From the NCBI RefSeq assembly GCF_004796535.1, contig NZ_SPHY01000016.1:1-49420 (forward strand): a DNA stretch of 49,420 nt. The letters run 5' to 3'. Shown here piece after piece: positions 16,232 to 25,863 of the stretch (positions within the stretch are counted from its first letter, which is position 1; the number at the start of each line of letters is the position of its first letter). The notes under the pieces were generated by a model. It was not told where the DNA came from. It ran no database searches and worked only from the letters and a program-made list of their open reading frames with translations. The translations under genes were made by a program, and so were the position numbers. The stretch is from Sphingomonas flavalba (GTDB lineage Bacteria; Pseudomonadota; Alphaproteobacteria; Sphingomonadales; Sphingomonadaceae).

Positions 16232-17116
16232 TCAGCCGGTTTTCGCCGTCGGCCCGGCGGCGGCACGGCGATAGGTCTGGTCGGCGGTCGGGAAGCTGCG
16301 CGCCCTGACCTCGCCGGCATAGGCGACGGCGGCATCGCTGACCAGATCGGCCATCGCCGCGTAACGCTTCACAAAGCGCGGCGTCCGCTCGAACAGCCCC
16401 AGCATATCCTCGGTGACCAGCACCTGCCCGTCGCAGCGGGCCGACGCGCCGATGCCGATCGTCGGGCAGGCGACCGCGTCGGTGATCGCGTCGGCGATCG
16501 ACTCGATCACCCCTTCGACGACGATCGCGAAGCTGCCGGCGTCGGCGACCGCCTTCGCGTCGCCGATCAGCTTCTTCTCCTCCGCCTCGCTGCGCCCGCG
16601 CGCGCCGTAGCCGCCGAGCACGTTCACCGCCTGCGGGGTCAGGCCGACATGGGCCATCACCGGAATGCCGCGGGCGGACAGGAAGGCAATCGTCTCGGCC
16701 ATCGCCTCGCCGCCCTCCAGCTTGACGGCGGCGGCGCCGGTTTCCTTCATGATCCGCGCTGCGCTGGCGAAGGCCTGCTCCTTCGACCCCTCGTAGCTGC
16801 CGAACGGCATGTCGACGACGACGGCAGCGTGGTAGCTGCCGCGCACCACCGCCGCGCCATGGGCGCACATCATCTCCAGGCTGACCGGGACGGTCGACGG
16901 CAGGCCGTAGATCACCTGGCCCAGGCTGTCGCCGACCAGCAGCAGGTCGCAGTGCGGGTCCAGCAACTGCGCCATCCGCACCGTATAGGCGGTCAGCATG
17001 ACCAGCGGTTCGCCGCCCTTGCGGGCGCGGACGGCGGGGATGGTCAGCCGCTTCATCGGCGCCGGGGTCGGCGTGGCGCGGCTGGTGGCGGTGTCGATGG
17101 TGAAGGTGGTAGACAT
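16232..17116 (-). CDS. panB: 3-methyl-2-oxobutanoate hydroxymethyltransferase
   Basis: A 294-residue enzyme of pantothenate/CoA synthesis; it makes ketopantoate from 2-oxoisovalerate and methylene-THF. Visible motifs: '[34 protein letters not shown]' (metal-binding Asp), '[12 protein letters not shown]', 'KLEGG', '[13 protein letters not shown]', and '[21 protein letters not shown]'. An N-terminal extension of about 20 residues, rich in Thr and Pro, precedes the family start 'MKRLTIPAV'; that internal Met is an alternative start. No panC is nearby. Confidence 0.95.
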   Translation of the reverse strand: MSTTFTIDTATSRATPTPAPMKRLTIPAVRARKGGEPLVMLTAYTVRMAQLLDPHCDLLLVGDSLGQVIYGLPSTVPVSLEMMCAHGAAVVRGSYHAAVVVDMPFGSYEGSKEQAFASAARIMKETGAAAVKLEGGEAMAETIAFLSARGIPVMAHVGLTPQAVNVLGGYGARGRSEAEEKKLIGDAKAVADAGSFAIVVEGVIESIADAITDAVACPTIGIGASARCDGQVLVTEDMLGLFERTPRFVKRYAAMADLVSDAAVAYAGEVRARSFPTADQTYRRAAAGPTAKTG

Positions 17117-17184
17117 CGGGCCTGCCTAGCCGGTTGGCGTGCGGGAGGAAAGAAGATGGCGACGAACATCGGCAGGCGCGCGGC

Positions 17185-18018
17185 ATGAGCCGGCTGCTCG
17201 TCTTCGGCCCCGGCTACACCGCGACGCGGATCATGGCGGCGGCCGGGGCGCGCGGCTGGGCGGCACGCGCGATCGACCGGGCGGCGCTCGCCGACGCAGG
17301 CGGTGTCGCCGACGCGATCGCCTGGTCGACCCACATCCTGTCGTCGGTGCCGCCCGGCGACGACGGCGCCGATCCGGTGCTCGCCCACCACGGCCCGGCG
17401 CTCGCCGCCAGCGGGCGGATCATCGCCTATCTGTCGTCGACCGGCGTCTACGGCGACAGCGGCGGCGGCTGGATCGACGAAAGCGCGCCGCTCGTCCCCG
17501 GCCGTCGCCCCGGCCGCGCCACCGCCGATCGCGCCTGGGCGGCGCTGTCACCCGACAGCTTCGTCTTCCGCCTGCCCGGCATCTACGGCCCCGGCCGCTC
17601 GGCGCTCGACCGGGTCGCGGCGGGCACCGCCTACCGCGTCGAACTTTCCGGTCATGTTTTCAGCCGTGTCCATGTCGACGACATCGTAACCGCGGTTTTG
17701 CTGGGGTTGGAAGGCGGCCCGGCCGGATCCTACAACCTCGCCGACGACAATCCGGCACCCCAGTTTACCGTGACAACCTATGCGGCAACCTTGCTCGGCG
17801 TCGCCCCGCCGCCGCTGGTCCCGCCCGCCGCGCTGCCCCCCGCCGCCCGCGCCTTCTACGCCGCCAGCCGCCGCGTCGCCAACGGCCGGGCGAAGCGCCT
17901 GCTCGGCTGGCGCCCGCTCTACCCGGACTTCCGCTCCGGGCTGCGCGCGCTGAGCGCGATGATCAGCCCGACCAGCGTCAGCAGCCCGCCCGCCACCGCC
18001 GGCCCCGACCAGCGATAG
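17185..18018 (+). CDS. SDR-like NAD(P)-dependent sugar epimerase-type protein
   Basis: A 277-residue atypical short-chain dehydrogenase with a shortened nucleotide motif 'LLVFGPGYTATRIM', an active-site-like 'YLSSTGVYGDSGGGWIDE', and 'FRLPGIYGPGRSALD'. Family members are usually annotated as YeeZ-like NAD(P)-binding proteins of unknown substrate. The last 33 codons (from about 17919) overlap the 3' end of the convergent EamA gene by 100 bases; the natural family end would be near 'FRSGLRAL', so the C-terminal tail probably arose by loss of an earlier stop. Cytoplasmic. Confidence 0.8.
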   Translation: MSRLLVFGPGYTATRIMAAAGARGWAARAIDRAALADAGGVADAIAWSTHILSSVPPGDDGADPVLAHHGPALAASGRIIAYLSSTGVYGDSGGGWIDESAPLVPGRRPGRATADRAWAALSPDSFVFRLPGIYGPGRSALDRVAAGTAYRVELSGHVFSRVHVDDIVTAVLLGLEGGPAGSYNLADDNPAPQFTVTTYAATLLGVAPPPLVPPAALPPAARAFYAASRRVANGRAKRLLGWRPLYPDFRSGLRALSAMISPTSVSSPPATAGPDQR

Positions 18019-18854
18019 CCCTCGAACACGGTCGACAGCCCCATCGCGATCACCGGGATCAGCACGCCGGTATAGGCTGCCGCCGCCGGGCCGATGTCGC
18101 GGATCAGCTGGTAGTAAAGGGCGAAGGCCAGCGCCGATGCCAGCACCCCCAGATAGAGCAGCCCGGCGACATAGCCGATCCGCATCTCGATCACCGGCGG
18201 TCCGCTGGTCGCGTAGGCCACCACCGAATCCACCGCCGCTCCGCCCAGCATCGCCCAGCCGAGCAGCACCGTCATCGGTATCGCCCGCCCCCGCTCCGTC
18301 GCCTGCATGACGTTGGCGACGGACGCGAACAGCACCGCACCCAGCGTCAGCGCCACCCCCTCCATCACCGCGCCACTGCCGACGCTCGCCATCCGCGCCT
18401 CGTGCGCGAACAGCATGACGATACCGGCGATCGCCACCGCCGACCCGACGATGAAGGTTCGCGACATGCGCCGCCCCAGGAACAGCCAGGCGAGCACAGC
18501 ATTGGGTACCAGCAGCAGGGCGAACACCACCGCCACCAACCCCGATGTCACATACAACTCGGCCCGGTAGACGAGGTTGTAATTGAGCGCGAACTGCCCG
18601 ACGCCAAGGAAAGCGACGAAGCCAATGTCGCGCGGCGCCAGCCGCAGGCTCTCCTTGCGCCACAGCGCGACGCCCAGCATCGTCGTCCCGGCGATGGCGA
18701 AACGGTAGGTCACCGACCAGCTCGTCGGCACCACGCCCAGCTGGTCGCGGATGACCAGCCAGGTCGATCCCCACAGCAGCGTCACCAGCACGAACGGCAC
18801 CACCACCCTGGGGCGCCACCGCGCAGGGCGCACCACGCCGGCTGCCGCGGTCAC
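17919..18854 (-). CDS. EamA/DMT-family transporter
   Basis: A 311-residue protein with ten membrane helices in two EamA repeats: 'VLVTLLWGSTWLVIRDQLG' starts the first, 'LTLGAVLFASVANVMQA' the second. DMT exporters of this kind move metabolites or amino acids out of the cell. A GTG start at 18854 overlaps the stop of the threonine aldolase gene (GTGA), so the two are coupled; a role in amino acid export is a reasonable guess but not shown. The 3' end overlaps the opposite SDR gene by 100 bases. Confidence 0.85.
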   Translation of the reverse strand: MTAAAGVVRPARWRPRVVVPFVLVTLLWGSTWLVIRDQLGVVPTSWSVTYRFAIAGTTMLGVALWRKESLRLAPRDIGFVAFLGVGQFALNYNLVYRAELYVTSGLVAVVFALLLVPNAVLAWLFLGRRMSRTFIVGSAVAIAGIVMLFAHEARMASVGSGAVMEGVALTLGAVLFASVANVMQATERGRAIPMTVLLGWAMLGGAAVDSVVAYATSGPPVIEMRIGYVAGLLYLGVLASALAFALYYQLIRDIGPAAAAYTGVLIPVIAMGLSTVFEGYRWSGPAVAGGLLTLVGLIIALSARSPERKSG

Positions 18855-19852
18855 AGCGCGGCAATCGCGCGAGCGAGCGGCGCCACCGTCGCCGCGTCCT
18901 GATCCCAGCTCGTCACCAGCCGCACCACGCCCGGCTCCCAATCGTAGAAATCGAAACCCTGCGCACGCAGCGCCGTCGCTTCCTCCGCCGTCGCGCGCAG
19001 GAAGATCTCGTTGGCTTCGACCGGATGGACCAGCCGCCCGCCCGCCGCCGCCGCGATCGCCACCGCGCTGGCATTGGCGGCACGGGCGTTGGCCAGCCAC
19101 AGATCGTCCTTCAGCATCGCCAGGATCTGCGCGGCTAGATAACGTCCCTTCGACAGCAGATGACCGGCGCGCTTGCGCCGGACGGCGATCAGCCCGGCAA
19201 GCTCCGGCCGGAAGCAGACCAGTGCTTCCGCCGACAGGGCGCCGTTCTTGACGAAGCCGAAGCTCAGTATGTCGACCCCCGCCCGCCAGGTCAGCGCCGC
19301 CGGGCTGGCGCCGCTGTGGACGACGGCATTGGCAAAGCGGGCGCCGTCCATGTGGAAGCCCCAGCCCCTCTCCCGCGCCAGTTCGCCCAGCACGCCGACC
19401 TCGTCGGGCCGGTAGGCAAGGCCGTATTCGGTGGCGTTGGTGATCGACAGGGCGCGCGGCTGGACACGGTGGACATCGTCGACGATCGCGTCGGCGACAG
19501 CGCGCACCCCTTCCGGCGTCAGCTTGGCGCCATCGCCCTCGGCTGGCAGCAGCTTGGCGCCATGGGTGTAGAATTCCGGCGCGCCGCACTCGTCGTTCTG
19601 GATATGCGAGTCGCGGTGGCAGACGATGCCGCCGTGCGGCGGGCAAAGCGCCGCCAGCGCCAGCGCGTTGGCGGCGGTGCCGGTTGACACCCAGAGCGCG
19701 CTGACCGGGGTTTCGAACAGTTCGGAAAAAGCCGCGTCGAGCGATCGGCTGAGCGCATCGCCGTCATAGCCGGTGTCGAGCCGGTTCGCCCCACCGATCG
19801 CATCGAGCACAGCCGGGCAGACCGGCGCCGCGTTGTCCGAAAAATACCGCAT
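18851..19852 (-). CDS. low-specificity threonine aldolase / beta-eliminating lyase
   Basis: A 333-residue PLP enzyme beginning 'MRYFSDNAAPVCPAVLDAI'. It shows the family's 'STGTAANALAL' PLP-phosphate region, 'HMDGARFANAV' (PLP-binding Asp) and 'LSFGFVKNGALSAEALV', where Lys is the Schiff-base lysine. It cleaves L-threonine and related beta-hydroxy amino acids to glycine and an aldehyde. An upstream ATG at 19939 would add 29 residues with no family support. It forms a two-gene unit with the EamA transporter. Divergent from the KdpD-like gene, 129 bases away. Confidence 0.9.
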   Translation of the reverse strand: MRYFSDNAAPVCPAVLDAIGGANRLDTGYDGDALSRSLDAAFSELFETPVSALWVSTGTAANALALAALCPPHGGIVCHRDSHIQNDECGAPEFYTHGAKLLPAEGDGAKLTPEGVRAVADAIVDDVHRVQPRALSITNATEYGLAYRPDEVGVLGELARERGWGFHMDGARFANAVVHSGASPAALTWRAGVDILSFGFVKNGALSAEALVCFRPELAGLIAVRRKRAGHLLSKGRYLAAQILAMLKDDLWLANARAANASAVAIAAAAGGRLVHPVEANEIFLRATAEEATALRAQGFDFYDWEPGVVRLVTSWDQDAATVAPLARAIAAL

Positions 19853-19981
19853 GTCCGGGCCATTGCGGCCGGCGGTCGCCAGCGTCAAGCCGCCGGGCGG
19901 CGACGTGGGCCGAATATCGGTGTGTCCGGCCGCCGCCATGACAAATCGACTCCCTCCCCCGGGTTGCGCTAATGCCGCGCG

Positions 19982-22648
19982 GTGACCGACGCGACACATT
20001 CCGCGGAGCAGCCCGCCGCTCCTGCCACCGAACCGGCGCCGGCACCGCGCGGCAAGCTGAAGATCTTCCTCGGCGCCGCGCCGGGCGTCGGCAAGACCTA
20101 CGAGATGCTGAGCAGCGCCGCGCAGCGTCTGGCGGCCGGTGTCGACGTCGTCATCGGCGTCGTCGACACCCACGGCCAGCCGGAAACCGAGGCGATGGCC
20201 GCCCGATTCGAGCGCATCCCGCGCATCGCCGTCGCCCATGCCGCCGGCACGCTCGAGGAAATGGACCTGGACGCGATCCTGGCCCGCGCCCCGACGCTGG
20301 TGCTGATCGACGACTACGCCCACGCCAATCCCGACGCTTGCCGCCACCCGCGCCGCTGGCAAGACGTAGAGGAACTGCGCGACGCCGGGATCGACGTCTA
20401 CACCACCCTCAACATCCAGCACATCGAAAGCCTGAGCGACGTCGTCGCCGGCTTCACCCACCTGCCAGTCCACGACACGGTGCCGGACAACATCCTCGAC
20501 GCCGCCGAGATCGAGGTCGTCGACCTGCCGCCCGACGAGCTGATCGAGCGGCTGAAGGAAGGCAAGGTCGCGGTCCCCGACGACGCGACGCGCGCACCCC
20601 ATTATTTCTCCAGGCCGAACCTGTCGGCGCTGCGCGAACTGGCACTGCGCCGCGCCGCGATGCGGGTCGACAACCAGATGCTGGAGGACCTGGACGGCGG
20701 CGCGCCGGCGGCGCCCTTCGCCGGCGGCGAGCGCGTGCTGGTCGCGATCAGCGAACTGCCCGGCGCCGACACGCTGGTCCGCACCGCCAAGCGGCTGGCC
20801 GATGCGCTGCGCGCGCCGTGGACCGCCGTCTTCGTCGAAACCCCGCGCGCCGAGGGCTTCACCGCCGACGAACGCAAGCGGCTGGCCACCGCCTTCCGCC
20901 TCGCCGGCACGCTCGGCGCGACGCTGGTCACCGTGCCGGCGGAAAATGTCGTCGCCGGACTGGTCGCCCAGATCCAGGGCATGCGCGCGACCCAGCTGGT
21001 CATCGGCAAGTCGCAGCGTAGCTGGTTGTTCGAACTGCGCCACGGCTCGGTCGTCGATCGGCTGCTGCGCCATAGCGAGGGGCTGGCGATCCACGTCATC
21101 CCCGCCGCCCGGACCGGCGAGGCCGCGGCCCGCGCGCGCGGCCAACGCACGCGCCAGCGCCACGGTTCGCCCGCGACCTATGCGCTGATCCTGCTGCTGG
21201 TTGCCGTCGCCACCGGCGTCGCCGCGCTGGCGGAGCCGCTGATCGGCGCCGGCGGCATCGACCTCGTCTATCTGGTGCCGACGATCGGGGTCGCCGCCCT
21301 GTACGGACTGCGCGTCGGCCTGATCACCAGCGTCGCCTGCGCGCTCGCCTATAATTTCTTCTTCCTGTCGCCGCACTACACCTTCAACGTCGGCGACCCG
21401 GAAAGCCTGTTTACCGTCGTCATCCTGCTGGCCGTCGCCACCTTCGCCAGCAAGCTGACCGGGCAGTTGCGCTCCCGCGCCGCGCTTGGCGTGCGCAGCG
21501 CCCGCGAGAATGCCGCGATCGCCGGCTTCGCCCAGACGCTGGCGCGGGTGTCGGACGCCGGCTCGACCGCGGCGGCAATCTGCGCGGAGGTGTCACACCT
21601 GCTCGGCGTCAACGCGCTGGTCCTCGTCCGCGACGAAGGCGGCGTCCGCATCCTGCGGTCTAACCCGCCGATCGAACGGATCGGGCCGGTCGATGTCGCC
21701 GCCGCCGATTGGGCTTTCGCGCGGGGCGAGCCGGCGGGGCGGGGGACCGCGACGCTGACCGCCGCCGACTGGCAATTCCACCCGTTGAAGACATCGCTCG
21801 GCGTGCTGGCGGTGCTGGGCATCGCCCGTGACGACGGGGGCGATCCTGTACCGTCCGATCGCACCGTGCTGCTGTCGACGCTGGTCGGGCAGGCGGCGCT
21901 GGCCCATGAACGCATCGCGCTGGAGGACGAGATGCGCCAGCTCGGCCTGCTGAAGGCGCGCGACCGGCTGCGGACCGCCCTGCTGTCCTCGATAGGGCAA
22001 GACTTGCGCGCGCCGCTCGATGTCGCGCGCAAGGCGGTCACCGAACTGAACGGCGCCCATCCCGAATCACCGGGAGTGGCGACGCTGGTCCGGGTGATCG
22101 GCCGGCTCGGCCGCTTTCTCGACGACCTGTTCGATATGGCCCGGCTCGATGGCGGCGCGTTGACCGTCACGCCGGAACCGGTCGACCTGGGCGAAGCGGT
22201 GGCGGGCGCGGTGCAGGCGCTGCGCGGCAGCCTAGCCGACGGGCGGGTGGAGCTGGCGGTACCGCCATCGCTGCCGCCGGTGATGGCCGATCCGCGGCTG
22301 CTCCACCACATTCTCGTCAACCTGCTCGCGGAGGCGGCGCAGCACGGCGCCGGCCGTATCCGGGTGGAGGGTGCGCGCCGGCAGGGCGGATTGAGCCTGA
22401 CCGTGCTCGACGACGGCCCGACCCTCCCGGCCGGTGACGGCAACGCGGTGTTCGGCCCGTTCGGGCAGGATGCCGCGCGTCAGGGCAGCAGCGGCCTTGC
22501 CCTCGCCATCGTCAAGGGCTTCGCCGACGCGATGGAGATCGCCGCGACTGCCAGTAGCCGCCCGGAGGGCGGCGCCGCCTTCACCCTCGACTTCCCGGAA
22601 CCGCTGATCGTCCGCACCAGCCGCGCCAGGCCGGACGGCGGGGCCTGA
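19982..22648 (+). CDS. kdpD: KdpD-like sensor protein with degenerate kinase motifs
   Basis: An 888-residue protein with the full KdpD layout: N-terminal KdpD domain with Walker A 'GAAPGVGKTY' (31-40), a Usp domain, four membrane helices (about 395-500), a GAF domain and a HisKA/HATPase region. The kinase core is altered: the H-box reads 'SSIGQDLRAPL', so the phospho-accepting His is Gln673; the N-box second Asn is Glu784 ('NLLAEAAQH'); and the G1 box is 'DDGPTLP' instead of DxGxG. No kdpE or kdpFABC is adjacent. Start is GTG. I infer that it cannot autophosphorylate and acts, if at all, as a sensor or scaffold. The gene is otherwise intact. Confidence 0.9.
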   Translation: MTDATHSAEQPAAPATEPAPAPRGKLKIFLGAAPGVGKTYEMLSSAAQRLAAGVDVVIGVVDTHGQPETEAMAARFERIPRIAVAHAAGTLEEMDLDAILARAPTLVLIDDYAHANPDACRHPRRWQDVEELRDAGIDVYTTLNIQHIESLSDVVAGFTHLPVHDTVPDNILDAAEIEVVDLPPDELIERLKEGKVAVPDDATRAPHYFSRPNLSALRELALRRAAMRVDNQMLEDLDGGAPAAPFAGGERVLVAISELPGADTLVRTAKRLADALRAPWTAVFVETPRAEGFTADERKRLATAFRLAGTLGATLVTVPAENVVAGLVAQIQGMRATQLVIGKSQRSWLFELRHGSVVDRLLRHSEGLAIHVIPAARTGEAAARARGQRTRQRHGSPATYALILLLVAVATGVAALAEPLIGAGGIDLVYLVPTIGVAALYGLRVGLITSVACALAYNFFFLSPHYTFNVGDPESLFTVVILLAVATFASKLTGQLRSRAALGVRSARENAAIAGFAQTLARVSDAGSTAAAICAEVSHLLGVNALVLVRDEGGVRILRSNPPIERIGPVDVAAADWAFARGEPAGRGTATLTAADWQFHPLKTSLGVLAVLGIARDDGGDPVPSDRTVLLSTLVGQAALAHERIALEDEMRQLGLLKARDRLRTALLSSIGQDLRAPLDVARKAVTELNGAHPESPGVATLVRVIGRLGRFLDDLFDMARLDGGALTVTPEPVDLGEAVAGAVQALRGSLADGRVELAVPPSLPPVMADPRLLHHILVNLLAEAAQHGAGRIRVEGARRQGGLSLTVLDDGPTLPAGDGNAVFGPFGQDAARQGSSGLALAIVKGFADAMEIAATASSRPEGGAAFTLDFPEPLIVRTSRARPDGGA

Positions 22649-22661
22649 ACCCCGGCGTCAC

Positions 22662-23570
22662 TCAGGCGTGGCTGCGGCCAAAATCGGGGCGCTCGTCATC
22701 CTGCCCCTGCTCGATGATGCTGCGCCGGATCGCGCGGGTGCGGGTGAACAGGTCGAACAGCGCCTCGCCGTCGTCCCAACGGATCGCCCGCTGCAACGCG
22801 GTCAGGTCCTCGGTGAAACGCTGGAGCATTTCCAGCACCGCGTCCTTGTTGGCCAGGAACACGTCGCGCCACATCGTCGGGTCGGATGCGGCGATGCGGG
22901 TGAAGTCGCGGAAGCCGCCGGCCGAATATTTGATCACCTCGGACCGGGTCACCGCCTCCAGGTCAGACGCGGTGCCGACGATGCTGTAGGCGATCAGGTG
23001 CGGCAGATGGCTGGTGATCGCCAGCACCAGGTCATGATGGTCGGCGGCCATCGTCTCGACCTCGGCGCCCAGCGCGCGCCAGAACGCCTCGACCCGGGCA
23101 ACGGCGGCCGGGTCGGCGTCGTCGGCGGGGGTCAGGATGCACCAGCGGCCCCGGAACAGGCTGGCGAAGCCGGCTTCAGGCCCGCTGCGCTCGGTGCCCG
23201 CCACCGGGTGGGCGGGCACGATCGTCCGGGCCGGCAATGCCGCGCGCAGCGCCGCCGCCACCCCGGCCTTGGACGAACCGACGTCGCTGATGATGACACC
23301 GTCGGCCAGGTCGTCGGCGATCGCGGCGGCCAGTTCCGCCATCGCGCCCACCGGCACGCACAGGATGACGCAGTCGGCATCGGTCACCGCCGCGCCCGGC
23401 GTGTCGGTGACGTCGTCGCACAGGCCAAGCCGCCGCGCCGTATCGCGCACCGCCGGGTCATGGTCATAACCGGTGACACGCGCGGTCGGCATCGCCTCGC
23501 CCACCGCCCGCGCCAGAGACGAACCGATCAGGCCAAGGCCGAGGATCGCGATGCGCGCAAAGGGCAGCAT
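22662..23570 (-). CDS. tyrC: prephenate/cyclohexadienyl dehydrogenase
   Basis: A 302-residue enzyme with an N-terminal Rossmann motif 'AILGLGLIGSSLARAVG' and the TyrA-family catalytic region 'AHPVAGTERSGPEAGFASLFRGRWCILTP', followed by 'HHDLVLAITSHLPHLIAYSIV' containing the His needed for catalysis. It converts prephenate (or arogenate) to the tyrosine precursor with NAD+. Its ATG shares one base with the stop of hisC upstream (TGATG), so the two are coupled. The same pair is known from Zymomonas mobilis, also a sphingomonad, where the dehydrogenase accepts both substrates; that breadth is inferred here. Confidence 0.92.
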   Translation of the reverse strand: MLPFARIAILGLGLIGSSLARAVGEAMPTARVTGYDHDPAVRDTARRLGLCDDVTDTPGAAVTDADCVILCVPVGAMAELAAAIADDLADGVIISDVGSSKAGVAAALRAALPARTIVPAHPVAGTERSGPEAGFASLFRGRWCILTPADDADPAAVARVEAFWRALGAEVETMAADHHDLVLAITSHLPHLIAYSIVGTASDLEAVTRSEVIKYSAGGFRDFTRIAASDPTMWRDVFLANKDAVLEMLQRFTEDLTALQRAIRWDDGEALFDLFTRTRAIRRSIIEQGQDDERPDFGRSHA

Positions 23571-24682
23571 CAGCCTTGAGCTTCAGCCAGCGCGCGGAGC
23601 GCGGCGGCGACGCCGCGCGTCTCCTCCTCGGTCCCGACGGTGATCCGCAGCCCGTGGCCGAGCTGCTGCCCCGGCAGCCAGCGGGTGATGTAGCCGGCGT
23701 CCATCAGCCCCTTATAGGCATGTTCGGCGCTGAGCGCGCCGGCGAACAGCACCAGCAGGAAATTCGCCTTGGACGGCACGACGCGGATGCCGTGGTTGCC
23801 GAGCGCGCCGATCTCCTCGGCCAGCCACTGGCGCCAGCGGGCATTATGCGCCCGGCTTTCGGCGACAAAGCCGTCGTCGCCTGTCGCCGCGATCGCCGCC
23901 GCCTGCCCGGCGCTGGTGATGTCGAACGGCGCGCGAATCCGGTGCATCGCCTGCACCGCTTCCGCCGGGCCGTAGCCCCAGCCGATCCGCTCCGCCGCCA
24001 GCCCGTGGATCTTAGAAAAGGTGCGGGTGACGATGACGTTCGGCGCGGTCGTCGCCAGCGCTAGCGCGCCGTCATCCTCGTCGGCGTCCAGATATTCGGC
24101 ATAGGCCTGATCGATGACCAGCATCACGTCAGCGGGCAGGCCGGCGTGCAGCCGGGCGATCTCCGCGCGCGGCGAAAAGGTGCCGGTCGGGTTGTTGGGG
24201 TTGGCGACGAACACCACCCGCGTCTTGCGCGTCACCGCCGCCAGAATCGCGTCGACGTCGGTCGCATAGTCGCGGTCCGGCGCGACCACCGGCTCTGCGC
24301 CTACCCGCCGCGCTGCGATCTCGTAGACGGCAAAGCCGTAGCGGACATAGACGATCTCGTCACCCGGCCCGGCATAGGCGCCGGCGACGAGGTGCAACAC
24401 CTCGTCCGATCCGGTGCCGTAGATCACTCGCGCCGGGTCCAGCCCATATTTGGCGGCGATCGCCTCGCGCAGCAGGGCGGCGCTGGCGTCGGGATAGCGG
24501 CTGAGGCCGTTGGCATGGGCGGCAAAGGCCGCGCGGGCGGCGGCGCCGGTGCCGAGCGGATTCTCGTTGGACGACAGCTTGACGACCTTGCGCCCGTCGC
24601 CGGTGCTCGACCGCCCCGGCACATAAGGCGCGATCGCCATGATCCAGTCCTTGGGGCGGGGGGCGTTCGCGGCGTCTGTCAT
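23570..24682 (-). CDS. hisC: histidinol-phosphate / aromatic aminotransferase
   Basis: A 370-residue class I/II PLP aminotransferase. 'SSNENPLG' near residue 38, '[12 protein letters not shown]', 'NPNNPTG' and the Schiff-base motif '[20 protein letters not shown]' are all present, with the C-terminal '[10 protein letters not shown]' Arg for the carboxylate. HisC acts in histidine synthesis; coupling to tyrC suggests it also transaminates prephenate or phenylpyruvate, as in Zymomonas. It starts 65 bases from the divergent metX, so the promoters of the two units must share this short region. Confidence 0.93.
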   Translation of the reverse strand: MTDAANAPRPKDWIMAIAPYVPGRSSTGDGRKVVKLSSNENPLGTGAAARAAFAAHANGLSRYPDASAALLREAIAAKYGLDPARVIYGTGSDEVLHLVAGAYAGPGDEIVYVRYGFAVYEIAARRVGAEPVVAPDRDYATDVDAILAAVTRKTRVVFVANPNNPTGTFSPRAEIARLHAGLPADVMLVIDQAYAEYLDADEDDGALALATTAPNVIVTRTFSKIHGLAAERIGWGYGPAEAVQAMHRIRAPFDITSAGQAAAIAATGDDGFVAESRAHNARWRQWLAEEIGALGNHGIRVVPSKANFLLVLFAGALSAEHAYKGLMDAGYITRWLPGQQLGHGLRITVGTEEETRGVAAALRALAEAQG

Positions 24683-24713
24683 GGCCGCGGTCCCTAGCGC
24701 CGGCGCGGGCCGA

Positions 24714-24742
24714 TTGACAAGGCGCGCTACCGCCGCATAGCG
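24714..24742 (+). promoter_or_regulatory. candidate metX promoter giving a leaderless transcript
   Basis: TTGACA at 24714-24719, a 17-base spacer, and ATAGCG at 24737-24742. Transcription would begin 6-7 bases later, at or within the GTG start codon at 24748. No Shine-Dalgarno sequence is present between the -10 and the GTG, consistent with a leaderless mRNA. The -10 match is only moderate. Confidence 0.4.
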
Positions 24743-24747
24743 GGCCT

Positions 24748-25863
24748 GTGCCCGACGATACCCGCTTCGGCCTTGCCCGCCATGTCCGGCTGCCCGGCCC
24801 GCTCGCCCTTGACGGCGGCGCCAGTCTCGCCGCCATCGATGTCGGCTACGAAACCTACGGCACGCTGAATGCCGATCGGTCCAACGCGATCCTCGTCTGC
24901 CACGCGCTGACCGGCGACCAGCACGCCGCGTCGAATCACCCGCGCACCGGCAAGCCCGGCTGGTGGCAGCGGATGATCGGCCCCGGCAAGCCGGTCGACC
25001 CGGCGCGCCACTGCGTGATCTGCATCAACGTGCTCGGCAGTTGCATGGGGTCGACCGGCCCGGCGTCGATCGATCCCGCCACCGGTGCCGCCTATGCGAT
25101 GCGCTTCCCGGTCATCACCGTTCGCGACATGGTACGGGCGCAGGCGCTGCTGCTCGACCATCTCGGCATCCCCCGGTTGCGCGCGGTGATCGGCGGGTCG
25201 ATGGGCGGGATGCAGGCGCTCAGCTGGGCGGCGACCTTTCCGGAACGGGTCGCGGCGGCGGTGGTGATCGCGTCGACCGCGCGCCATTCGGCCCAGAACA
25301 TCGCCTTCCACGAAGTCGGGCGGCAGGCGGTGATGGCCGATCCGCGCTGGGCCGGCGGTGATTATTACGACGGCGACGCGCCGACCGCCGGCCTCGCCGT
25401 CGCGCGGATGGCAGCGCACATCACCTATTTGTCCGAAGCCGGGCTGACCCATAAATTCGGCCGCCGGCTGCAGGCGCGCGAGGCGAAAAGCTTCGGCTTC
25501 GACGCCGATTTCCAGGTGGAGAGCTATCTGCGCCACCAGGGCATTACCTTCGTCGACCGCTTCGACGCCAATTCCTACCTCTATATCACCCGGGCGATGG
25601 ACTATTTCGATCTGGCCGAGGAACATGGTGGCCGGCTGGCCGATGCGTTCCGGCGCAGCGCCACCCGCTTCTGCCTGGTCAGCTTCGACACCGACTGGCT
25701 TTATCCGACCCGCGAATCGCGGGCGATCGTCCAGGCGCTGAACGCCGCCGGCGCGCCGGTCAGCTTCGTCGAACTCGCCTCGCCGTTCGGCCATGACAGC
25801 TTCCTGCTCGACGTGCCGGAGATGAACCGCGTAATCGACGGCTTCCTGCGAGCGGGCGAATGA
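24748..25863 (+). CDS. metX: homoserine O-acyltransferase
   Basis: A 371-residue alpha/beta-hydrolase-fold enzyme that acylates homoserine, the first committed step of methionine synthesis. Nucleophile Ser151 in 'GGSMGGMQ', Asp in 'SFDTDWLYP' and His in 'FGHDSFLLD' make up the triad. It also has the MetX signatures '[11 protein letters not shown]' and '[11 protein letters not shown]'. Whether it uses acetyl- or succinyl-CoA cannot be settled by eye. Start is GTG with no ribosome site (see promoter). Overlaps metW by four bases, as is usual in proteobacteria. Confidence 0.95.
   Translation: MPDDTRFGLARHVRLPGPLALDGGASLAAIDVGYETYGTLNADRSNAILVCHALTGDQHAASNHPRTGKPGWWQRMIGPGKPVDPARHCVICINVLGSCMGSTGPASIDPATGAAYAMRFPVITVRDMVRAQALLLDHLGIPRLRAVIGGSMGGMQALSWAATFPERVAAAVVIASTARHSAQNIAFHEVGRQAVMADPRWAGGDYYDGDAPTAGLAVARMAAHITYLSEAGLTHKFGRRLQAREAKSFGFDADFQVESYLRHQGITFVDRFDANSYLYITRAMDYFDLAEEHGGRLADAFRRSATRFCLVSFDTDWLYPTRESRAIVQALNAAGAPVSFVELASPFGHDSFLLDVPEMNRVIDGFLRAGE

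Noticed and set aside
24683-24747. SAM-II riboswitch upstream of metX
   Set aside because: The 65-base gap has no pseudoknot-like sequence and is too short once the hisC start and promoter are placed.
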